The notes under the pieces are model-generated. The model did not search any database, was not told the origin of the DNA, and saw nothing but the letters and a program-made list of their open reading frames with translations. Shown here in pieces: positions 56,396 through 64,000 of a DNA stretch of 64,000 nucleotides. The position numbers and the translations under genes are program-made. The stretch spans positions 131,501 through 195,500 of the forward strand of contig OZ038511.1 of NCBI GenBank assembly GCA_964036315.1, in the 5' to 3' direction. Origin of the DNA: Acanthosepion esculentum. Its lineage: Eukaryota; Mollusca; Cephalopoda; Sepiida; Sepiidae. Within the stretch, counting starts at the first letter, position 1. Each line of letters opens with the position of its first letter.

Positions 56396-56560
56396 TCCAC
56401 AAAATTATTGAATTGTTTGGGTTGATGATATACTCATTGCTACAAATTGAAATTCTGTGGTAATTAATGTAAAAACCCATTTAGATGAATAATTCAAAAT
56501 GACTGATATTGTCCAGCCTTCACTTTTGTATAAATATTACATAGCAGTCAAGCACTAATT
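56396..56560 (+). pseudogene. Ty1/copia reverse transcriptase fragment
   Basis: The plus strand reads NY, a stop and IVWVDDILIATN at about 56403-56448, the VDD box of copia RT. VVINVKTHLDE, a stop, FKMTDI follows, equivalent to the KEKFKMTDLG block after the catalytic site. The orientation is opposite to that of the adjoining RNase H, although both belong to one pol gene. Confidence 0.8.
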
Positions 56561-56935
56561 TTTAAAAAAATTTCTGATGTTATTTTTTTTCTTTTCATAC
56601 CTCACTCATTTTCTGAAAAAAAACATCATTTCATTTCTATGTCATTGTTTCACTTGTCCATTACATTAGCAAGTATGTTGAATTTTCATACCTATTTAGT
56701 TTTGATATTTCCAGTATTTCATTCATTACTTTGATTGAAAGTCCTTTCAGTTTTTTTTCTGAATTTGCTGTTGACACAGTGTCATCTGCAGAATGTATGT
56801 TGTGAAGGTTACATCAACTGATAATAATTTGTGGTAGTTTCTCAAATCTCTTGGAATCATTAAATGTTTCCATGGTATTTAAAAAAGAAAAAAAAAAGTA
56901 AAAGGACTTTCCACTGGATAAAACCACCAGAGTAT
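56561..56935. other. Unassigned T-rich DNA
   Basis: It may contain further decayed copia sequence, but no motif is clear. Confidence 0.35.
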
Positions 56936-57004
56936 TGTTGTAACACTATTTAGAAACGGCAGGTTAATTAATCAATTAATTAACCACAGAATGTTAATTA
57001 CGGG

Positions 57005-57086
57005 GATTACTTAAACCGATAGATATAACAAAAGACATACTGAGCGATTACTTAAACCGATAGATATAACGAAAGACATACTGAGC
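57005..57086. repeat. 41-bp tandem duplication
   Basis: GATTACTTAAACCGATAGAT and the following 21 bases occur twice in direct tandem (57005-57045, 57046-57086) with one mismatch. A second pair, TTTTTGTTTTGTTATTTTCC, occurs at about 57092 and 57143. Confidence 0.95.
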
Positions 57087-57994
57087 GATGTTCTTTTTGT
57101 TTTGTTATTTTCCCAAAACAGGATATCGGTGAAAAAAAAGATTTTTTGTTTTGTTATTTTCCAGTGCGAATCAAGATAACCATTTTACTTTCTCGCGGAA
57201 GTGTGATGCTGAGATATGCCAAATTATCTGCGAGGACAAAAGAAGGAAAAAGAGAAAGAAGAGAAAGAAACAGAGGGACAAGACTTAACAACTTAAATGA
57301 TAAGAGAAAGAAAAAGACCACCCACAAAAGCGATGTTGTTTTGGGTAGTGGAATGGCGAAAATTCTGATGGTCATTGCTGTAAAAATTAGTTGAGGGATA
57401 CCAGAGCTTCTGGGCGGATAAAACATTGGCTGTGTCAGGATGACGAACTTGTGTTATCAGTAGTTGATGGGTCGTCTACCGACCGCACACAGGGCCCGGC
57501 CCTGGATTGAGATGTCACCTGGACAGAACATCTGTGGTCTGTTTAAATTCGTTTGTGATAACGAAGGCTATGTTATTGTATTTATTTTAATTAACCCAAT
57601 TTCGCTAAAAAATTCGTCCACTTAATGTTGGCGGAAAAACTTGGTTGAGAAAAACCATATCCCGTGAAGTTGGATAAAAATTGAGATTATCATTTGACGC
57701 CTATTGGCCGAATAGCCAGGCGGAGATGATCATGTGACGCAGAGAGGAGGCCTGCCACCGCCCATTGAGAGGATAGGTATGAGATGTTACTGCGAGGAAG
57801 TGGGAAAACTGTTGACGCCCTCTAAAGTATGGTGAGATACCCATATGAGAGCAGAAGAGGGTGGGAGTGGAATAAGATTTCCAAATATGGAAAATGATAA
57901 TTATTTTTGGCCGAAAACAAAAAATCCTTATTGGGGATTTGAAATCAACGTGGTGGCCACACCACGTCCGACCCCACGTCAGGTTTTGATCGGC

Positions 57995-58045
57995 GTCCAT
58001 ATAAGCAAACATCTACGGGTGTTTCAGGGAGTCCAGTCAGTGAAG
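57995..58045 (+). promoter_or_regulatory. Possible TATA box and start region of the LTR candidate
   Basis: CCATATAAGCAAAC lies about 35-40 bp before CCAGTCAGTGAAG, which fits a pol II initiator (TCAGT). Inference from spacing only. Confidence 0.35.
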
Positions 58046-58226
58046 CGTACAGCCAGTACAGTAAGAGAGAGCAGTGCAGTTCGCAGAGAGACGCGCCTCG
58101 CACAGGTGACCGCACGATTCCATGCCTTCCGACTTAGACTTCTAACCAAGAACAAATTTGCTGAAGTCCGACTTATATTCTCCATCCAGATATCCAGAAC
58201 TAGTTAAGGAACGCAAAAGTGTTACA

Positions 58227-58690
58227 ATCCACATTTTTTTTTCTTCGGGCTGGGAGAGAAAGAGAGAGACGCACTCCTATAACTCAACAAACCGACATAA
58301 AATTAATCACTATTCCTAACCAGTTGCTCGCCTTGAAGTTGTTGTTTGTGCTTTTTTTTTTTTATCTACATTTATTGTGCAGTATCACCTTGACCCGAAT
58401 TCGGCTGGCACTACGGCCCGACGTCTGATTGATCTCGTCAACCTAAGATCAAATCACAACGTGGGTAGGTTGAATCGAGATCAAAGCAGTTGCTTCGGTG
58501 ACCAGGCGTTGGAAGCGAGCCAAGTACGACAAGTTGGTACTAGAACCCAACAAGACTTCAACCGATGTCCCAGGGTTAGCCCGTCACAAAGGACCGACGT
58601 CACATTTTGGCGTCGTGACTGAAAAAGAAGTCAGGTGTCACAAATGGTGCCCTGACCAGGACGATGGGTGTCACATTGTATGCTGATGAA
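58227..58690. other. GC-richer leader-like region with primer-binding-site-like motifs
   Basis: Two motifs resemble tRNA primer-binding sites of LTR retroelements: TTTGGCGTCGTGACTG (58605-58620) and ATGGTGCCCTGACCAGGAC (58643-58661). G+C falls back to background after about 58690. Open frames here (58377-58686) show no gag signature. Confidence 0.35.
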
Positions 58691-59030
58691 CATGTGAATT
58701 TGTTTCACTCCTGGCCAATTATAAACAATGGATTTAGACTGCCTGAAGAACTGCTGTTTTTTTCTGTGATGGGTTAGGTGCAAACTTTCATTGACTTTTT
58801 TTTTAAATATTACCTTAGAGTCTGAACTTTTATTTGCTCCTTTTACATCCTTTTCCCGCTCATTCTATGTTGTAAAATACAGCAAGGGTGTATTGAGGTT
58901 TTGGTGTACTCACTCACATCATTCTCTATCTGCATGCAAGTTGTTTGTTTCCAATATAGATTTCAGATTGCTTTATGCAGCATAGACTGGGTTAGAACTA
59001 TATGCCAAGAAAGATTATATCCAAAACCAT
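58691..59030. other. Unassigned spacer
   Basis: Nothing recognised. Confidence 0.35.
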
Positions 59031-59034
59031 TCAC

Positions 59035-59600
59035 CTGAGTACTTTCACATGCTATTTAACATCATGTTATCCAGAAAGTTACAATTGATCACATCTCCAA
59101 CAGTGATGAGCAAAGCTAGAACTTGACATGGAACCAACATCAAAAGAAATTTTGGAAGATATTGAGAAACAAAAATGTGGCCACGTTGATGATGTTGATT
59201 GCATTTCACCAGAGATCTGAAAATACTGAGGACTAGCTCTGTATGCAAGATTCAAGAACTGCAGTTCAGAACAAACTACTGAAAGACATCAAAGACAGTT
59301 ATCATAACCCTTTCCAAAAACAAAAGAAAAGTCAGACTGCTCAAATTATAGTGTATTACACTAGCAAAATCATCAAACATCAAGTAAAGAGCAATATAGC
59401 ACTTTTGTCAACTTGAAAAAGGCATTCACCAGCATAATCAGATGGGGATTCTTTGGAAAATCCAAAGAAAGTTTGGTTGCATATCCAAATACCTCAATCA
59501 TACAGGAACTACTCAAATCTTCTCATTCAAAAAAGGCATGAAACAATTGCTTTCAGAACCCAACATGGTTTTTAATATTTTTCAGCATTTTTAAAATGTT
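59035..59600 (+). pseudogene. LINE (RTE-like) reverse transcriptase fragment
   Basis: PTSKEILEDIEKQKCGHVDD and CISPEI match the P...E...AI..LK..KA.G.D.I..E entry of RTE-type RT. FVNLKKAFTSIIRW at about 59405-59446 is the F.DL.KAFD...R block with the catalytic Asp changed to Thr. ILWKIQRKFGCISKYLN then FNIFQHF, in another frame, follow. It may belong to the same broad group as the LINE beginning at 62.8 kb, but they do not overlap, so this cannot be tested here. Confidence 0.78.
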
Positions 59601-60565
59601 TTTTCATTCAGTTTTTGAGGCTTTGTTTTAATGAACAGACCCCAAAGGAGATGGATAAGGATGAAAATTAGCACATATGCACCTAATAAAGCAGCATTCT
59701 TTTTCAATCTAAAGTGATCCTTAACCCACAAAAACATAACAATAAACCTAGTGAAGGGATTTCTGTTCACAAACAACATAGCTTTAGTTGTCCACTTAAT
59801 GGCTGTCCTACAATATTTAATGGTTTTTCTTTGCAAAGGTCAAAATTCTTCAGTTTGAAAATCAGTCACCAGAATAATGGCATCCACTTTGCACCCTGTG
59901 AAATGTATGAGCCGCCTTCTAGAATAGACTACACCATAAATTTGATGTTTCCTTCCATGACTGGACCTCCTGCCCTTGTGTGGACAAACGTGTCATATGG
60001 GTTCAACAGACAGGAACAGTTCTACTGCAAACATGGAATCCACTTAAGAATCTTTTTGAATCCAACTTTTGTATCAACCAGTTCTTCTGTACATATACAC
60101 ACTCTTGCAGTGAACACTTGACAAGAGGTGGGGTTGGGGATAATACAAATTACACACACGACAATTAAGCTAGTGACAATTTTCACCAAAAGGAAATGAT
60201 TAGCACTCAGAACAAACACTTGCAGGGAATGTAAATATCACCAATTCCATTTCTGTCCCATGTGACTGACAGCACACATTTTTATTGACAAGTGACATGG
60301 AGAAAAATCCCAAATGAAAACATTTCTAAATGAATCTCAGATGTAAACATTTCCAACAGAATCCCAAATGTAACAGGTTTCAATACTGGTGTCACATTTG
60401 TCTGTTTTTTTTGGGGGGGGGGTTCCCTTGGCCAACTTGCACATGATTAACTGGCTTTGTTGCAACTGAATCTTCACCACAAAATCCTCATTCAAAAGTT
60501 AAGCTGTGATGATTTCATGAATATTATACATTTTATCTTATAATTATATATTAAATATATGCATT
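59601..60565. other. Unassigned, includes a 135-codon open frame
   Basis: The frame 59714-60121 has no recognisable domain and lies in otherwise featureless DNA, so I treat it as chance. A G-run occurs at about 60411-60421. Confidence 0.4.
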
Positions 60566-60570
60566 GGATT

Positions 60571-60607
<37 letters not shown>

Positions 60608-60610
60608 GTA
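60571..60610. repeat. (TG)n-(TA)n microsatellite
   Basis: About 12 TG units then TA units, directly upstream of the SINE head. Confidence 0.95.
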
Positions 60611-60644
60611 TATGTATAAATAGCCTTTACTTATAGATTATATT

Positions 60645-61440
60645 GTGGGCATGTGGCAGCGGATTAGTACATTTAGCATTCTAATTATGAGACTCTGGGT
60701 CAAATTTCACTATGGTTGATTTATTAAGGAAGTGATTTCTTGATAATATTGGCCTAGAGATATGATCACTGTGTTAAGAGGCATTGGGAAAACCATGCTA
60801 CACAGTGTCCTGGGTGAGACGATAAACTATGTCCAGCAGCAAGGCCCCAGATCAGGAGGTTTTGAGGAGTGTGGAACCACCTATTCATTGCTGGTGTTCC
60901 CAGGTCCACTCTGACCCAGGGCCATAGTACCTGTTGTGGTCCCATCTATGGGCAAATAGTTAGCCCCCACACTGGGGTCAAAACAATATGAAAATAAGTC
61001 TTAATACCAGTAATATATTTTTGAAGGAAAACAAATATTACTGGCAATACATTATTACACAACCATCCTAGGTAAGTAGCACCTATTAGTGACACAGCAA
61101 TGGGAAAATAGTTAACCGCCAAGTTGGGGTCAAAATGTGTAAAAATAGGTTTTAATACCAGCAATACTTTTTTTGTAAAAAAAAATTATTAGCAGCAATA
61201 CATTTTTGAAAAAATATTACCAGCAATAAAAATCTTGTTGATATTAAATAACCTATTGAGGTTGATATGCCGTAAAACATACCAAACCAAACCATGCTAC
61301 ATGTTGACCCAATCCTTATGAATGAAATTGCATAAACAAAACTGTTCAATAGTTGTCAATAGTTGTGCAAGCACAATGTTAGAAGTCATCGTGAGTGAGG
61401 ATTTGAGCATACTGGTTTTGGTCATGCTACATTATATGCT
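60645..61440 (+). mobile_element. tRNA-derived SINE (family C) split by a family B insertion
   Basis: The head GGGCATGTGGCAGCGGATTA (A box) and GGGTCAAATTTCACTATGGT (B box decayed) at 60645-60720 matches the family C SINEs. The body breaks at 60802 and resumes at 61302, where GTGCAAGCACAATGTTAGAA and GAGGATTTGAGCATACTGG (about 61365-61416) correspond to body sequence of the copy at 33745-34172. Confidence 0.82.
60803..61288 (+). mobile_element. Family B repeat inserted in the SINE, with 13-bp target-site duplication
   Basis: The flanks AAACCATGCTACA at 60790-60802 and 61289-61301 are a perfect 13-bp direct repeat. The 486-bp insert starts CAGTGTCCTGGGTGAGACGA, has GGTCCCATCTATGGGCAAAT, and two approximately 130-bp related segments (TAGTTAGCCCCCACACTGGGG at 60959, TAGTTAACCGCCAAGTTGGGG at 61112). 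A few units of the internal repeat (CCAGCAATACATTTTTGAAA type, 61005-61225) follow, then the tail ATAACCTATTGAGGTTGATA and TGCCGTAAAACATACCAAACC. It encodes no protein. Confidence 0.9.
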
Positions 61441-61450
61441 TCCTCCTAGA

Positions 61451-61884
61451 AAATGTAACTGTCTATATTTCTGAGATGAGCTATTTTTGGACTGTTGCCC
61501 TCATCTTTGTTACCATATTTACAATGTTTCAGCTGTTGTACACTCTGGCCTTCTTCAGGTGACTGGAATTTTGAACACATGGCCCAGTGGATAAAAGCAC
61601 TGGTGGAAGTAATACAGTGACTTGACCTAAACAGTTGTAAGTTCAATACCTAGTCACAGTAGAAGTGAACCAAAAACTTGGAGAGTTGAGTTACTAAAAG
61701 GGAAGTAACTGAAACAGAGATATCCGGGCATGGTATGGCATGTGGAACTAGAACAATCAACCCTGGTGGATGAAATAAAGGGTTTGATTTGAAATCCCAA
61801 TCACCTGAAGGAGGCCAGAGCTTACAACAGCTGAAACATTGTGAATATGACAAAGATGAGGACAGCAGTCCAAACAATGTAACT
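61451..61884 (+). mobile_element. Family A repeat, complete copy
   Basis: The left arm is 61460-61575 (TGTCTATATTTCTGAGATGA to GGCCTTCTTCAGGTGACTGG). The tRNA-like core has ACATGGCCCAGTGGATAAAA (61577) and GTTCAATACC (61641). The right arm is 61735-61875. The hammerhead-like block is at 61804 (CTGAAGG, AGGCC, then CAGCTGAAACATTG). AATGTAACT at 61452-61460 and 61876-61884 could be a short target-site duplication, but part may be element sequence. Confidence 0.85.
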
Positions 61885-62008
61885 TGTGTAAGGCCTTTTA
61901 GGCATAGTTATAGTATTGGGTCTGTGGGTGTTGGAGAAAAACAAATGTTCCTGATCACACATCTGCAACAGGAATCAGTAGATTTCTCAGTTTCCAAAGA
62001 CTGATGGA

Positions 62009-62010
<2 letters not shown>

Positions 62011-62042
<32 letters not shown>
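62011..62042. repeat. (TC)n microsatellite
   Basis: About 16 TC units. Confidence 0.96.

Positions 62043-62047
<5 letters not shown>

Positions 62048-62104
<57 letters not shown>
62048..62104. repeat. (TA)n microsatellite
   Basis: About 28 TA units ending where family B sequence begins. Confidence 0.96.
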
Positions 62105-62106
<2 letters not shown>

Positions 62107-62272
62107 GTCCTGGGTATGACGGTAAACGACATCCGGCAGAAAGTCTTCTCATTGGGAGATTGGAGGATTTGAGGAGCAGGAAACCACCTTTTAATTGCTG
62201 ATGTTCCCAGGTCCACCCTGACCCAGGGTGGTAGCACCTGTTAGGGTCCCAGCTATGGGCAAATAGTGTCTA
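62105..62272 (+). mobile_element. Family B repeat, 5' domain only
   Basis: TGTCCTGGGTATGACGGTAA to GGTCCCAGCTATGGGCAAAT matches the 5' domains of the other family B copies. The internal repeat and tail are missing, because the LINE leader begins directly after it. Confidence 0.8.
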
Positions 62273-62830
62273 CCAGGGCTGACCAAGCTCTTTAGTGTTA
62301 TAGAACACGATTGGTCTAGGAGATGGAAAACTCTCACACGAAAAGCCTGAGGTCTATTGTCTGCTTCGTCTGTGGCATTTATTTGCACCGACTAAGTGTA
62401 TCAATAGTTCCGAAAAGTGTGGATGCTTCTTCACAAGCCTTCATCACTTTAATCAAATCACTTGTGTGGGTTTTATGGCGGTTTACCTTGATTCATTCTT
62501 ATCCACACAGATTCACTTGCAAGGTCCACTGGCGAGAGAGTGAAGGCGACGGGGTCAGGTAAAGGATATTACTGGAAGGCTCTAGCTGGAGCTCTACACA
62601 GTGGCAGACCGATGGGTAATGGCCGTTCTTTCAGAAACCCATGAGCAATTGTGATGTCCGTGTCCTCCATCGGTGACAAAGCAGCCCGAGTTAGGATTGC
62701 ACTGCTTTCCCTATTAAGGGGAGGGGGCGATAAAAGGAGCCCTAAACATTGCTTGCTCACACAGTGACTTGGCAGCCCACTGCAGCTGTCTAGTTATCCA
62801 ATAAAGCAGTCGAAACAGCAAGGAAAATCA

Positions 62831-64000
62831 GAATAAATATGAGAAGAATTTCCATTTTGGATCTTGGAATGTTCGCACTCTTCAGGACAATGATTCTGCA
62901 CCAGAGTGTAAAAAAGCTCTTGTTACACCCGAGTTAAAGAAATATAACATCAATATAGCGGCCATTAGTGAAACACATCTGGCTGGTAATTCTCAGCTTA
63001 GGGAAGAAAAAGGTGGATATGTATTTTTATGGGCTGGTAAGACTGAGAAAGAGCCATGCCAGTCTTGTGCTGGCTTTGCCATCAAGTCAGACCTTGATAG
63101 CTCACTGCCTTCCTTACCTAAAGGTGTATCTGATCGCATAATGGAATTAACCCTCAATCTGGAGTGCAACACCCGTGTGACGATGGTTAGATGATACGCG
63201 CCAACCTTAGGTTGTTCAGATGAAGAAAAAGATGATTTTGACTATCTTCTTTGGGGTGTCATCTTTAAAGTCCAACATAAGGATAAGTTAGTCCTTACAG
63301 ATGATTTCAATGCTCATGTTGGCAATGATTATCATTCTTGGAAGGGCGTTTTAGGTCGCCATAGTATTGGTCATGTGAATTCTAATGGATTATGCCTTCT
63401 CACTATCTGCAAGGAATTTGACCTTAGTATCACTAATACCGTCTACCAGCAACCCAACTGTCGTAAGACCATGTGGATGCATCCTCGTTTGAAAGACTGG
63501 CATCTGATCGACTACGTCATCACCAGAAGACGGGATATAAAAGATTTTAAGATAACGCGTTCATTCCACACAACATGCTATCTATCAGATCACGCTCTAC
63601 TTCAAAGTAAAGCTACACTGCATCTGCAAACGTGAAGGATTATAAAATCTACTGTACCCAAGTGCATTAAATCGACTGAAACGAAAATTGAGCTCTCTGA
63701 CAAACTTGATGATGCACTTGATTCTGTAAATATTACCAATGATGTTGAATCATCTTGGAAGGCTCTGCATGATGCAACATATTCTACATCCTTGGAGGTT
63801 CTCAGCCTGCCATATCGTAAATATCAACACTGATTTGATGACAATAATGCAGAAGTTCAGCAGCTTATAGATCAATTGCACTCTTCTCATAAAGCATGGA
63901 TTGAGGACAAGAACTCGTCTGAAAAGCATGGATTGAGGACAAGAAGATCACTTACAAGAAGTGCAAAATCAGGTTCAATGAACTCTCAGAGCTATAAATG
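62831..64000 (+). pseudogene. LINE ORF2 endonuclease domain and pre-RT linker
   Basis: One frame reads FGSWNVRTLQDNDSAPEC near 62855-62908, then INIAAISETHLAGNSQLREE (catalytic Glu), RIMELTLNLECNTRVTMVR, a TGA at 63192-63194, YAPTLGCSDEEKD, LVLTDDFNAHVGND (D.N box), TMWMHPRLKDWHLIDYVI, and LSDHALLQSK (terminal SDH). These are the ordered motifs of APE-type endonucleases of RTE/L1-like LINEs, which nick target DNA. Two further TGA codons (about 63634 and 63833) interrupt the linker, and a 32-bp duplication near 63891-63945 shifts the frame. Confidence 0.88.
63891..63945. repeat. 32-bp direct duplication in ORF2
   Basis: AAAGCATGGATTGAGGACAA starts at 63891 and again at 63923. The 32-bp period changes the frame, and beyond it the expected KKITYKKCKIRFNELSEL appears in a different frame. 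Confidence 0.9.

Larger units (their letters stand above)
56939..58226 (+). mobile_element. Candidate LTR, about 1.29 kb
   Basis: The segment starts TGTAACACT and ends AGTGTTACA, perfect 9-bp inverted termini of the TG...CA type. It is richer in G+C and CpG than all surrounding DNA. It has a 41-bp direct repeat near its start and a TATA-like CATATAAGCA at about 57999, followed about 35 bp on by TCAGGGAGTCCAGTCAGTGA. This is a U3-R-like layout. The flanking five bases (ATTGT and ATCCA) do not match, so a simple solo LTR is not supported. Orientation is from the TATA position. A host CpG-rich promoter is the main alternative. Confidence 0.45.
62273..64000 (+). mobile_element. LINE (RTE/L1-like), 5' portion, continues beyond the window
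   Basis: A 560-bp GC-richer leader (62273-62830) precedes ORF2. ORF2 begins with the apurinic-type endonuclease and runs toward the RT at the right edge. This is the only LINE here with its 5' part. Damage is light: one frame carries nearly all the protein. Confidence 0.85.

Noticed and set aside
57845..58207. 120-codon plus-strand frame in the GC-richer region
   Set aside because: It lies inside the LTR candidate across the TATA-like site, has no domain and is explained by lower A+T content.
59714..60121. 135-codon plus-strand frame
   Set aside because: The longest plus-strand frame of this area, but it shows no domain and no splice or promoter context, and a minus-strand frame overlaps it. 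Chance is likely.
61908..62237. Frames coding for Tyr-Ile and Arg-Glu runs
   Set aside because: Pure translation of (TA)n and (TC)n tracts.

Overview
The window is strongly A+T-rich eukaryotic DNA built almost entirely from transposable elements and simple repeats. It has long (TA)n and (CA)n tracts, tRNA-headed SINE-like repeats, several non-LTR retrotransposon families, Penelope-like elements (PLEs) with GIY-YIG domains, Ty3/gypsy and Ty1/copia remnants, and mariner and hAT transposons. This mixture suggests an invertebrate, most likely a mollusc and plausibly a coleoid cephalopod. That is a judgement from repeat style; no host gene supports it. I found no convincing host exon, rRNA, functional tRNA gene, operon or CRISPR array. 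Every recognisable protein segment belongs to a mobile element, and all are broken by stops, frameshifts or deletions.

Layout. 1-5.2 kb: TA repeats, a near-perfect 355-bp foldback palindrome with a hammerhead-ribozyme-like core (1691-2045), a LINE 3' end, a decayed mariner, and a hAT remnant with recognisable ends. 5.6-8.7 kb: a gypsy element (gag to RNase H, integrase missing). 8.9-10.1 kb: two oppositely oriented ends of one LINE family. 12.1-17.2 kb: two more gypsy-type elements, the second running from gag to integrase. 18-23.6 kb: GIY-YIG remnants and a nested structure in which a repeat carrying a roughly 29-copy, 31-bp minisatellite sits inside another repeat. 24-32.7 kb: a GC-richer duplicated repeat and three LINE fragments. 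32.7-43.3 kb: many copies of one inverted-arm repeat family ('family A'), SINEs and PLE pieces. 44.3-47.7 kb: a PLE reverse transcriptase and a mariner interrupted by family A. 47.7-55.2 kb: mostly unassigned A+T-rich DNA with one LINE fragment. 55.2-64 kb: a family B copy, a head-to-head copia remnant, a GC-richer LTR candidate, LINE RT fragments, a SINE with a nested family B insertion, and the 5' part of a LINE that runs off the end.

The most interesting result is two dispersed non-autonomous families that I defined by comparing copies within the window. Family A has roughly 110-bp inverted arms, often around a tRNA-like core. Each arm carries a CTGAAGA / stem / GAAA block resembling a hammerhead core with one extra nucleotide. 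Two copies are flanked by perfect 13- and 14-bp direct repeats. In two places a family A arm lies next to a minus-strand GIY-YIG protein remnant, which suggests the arms derive from PLE terminal repeats. Family B (about 390-490 bp) has a conserved 5' domain, a short internal tandem repeat and a conserved 3' tail. Two copies have 12-13-bp target-site duplications, and in one the internal repeat has grown to about 0.9 kb.
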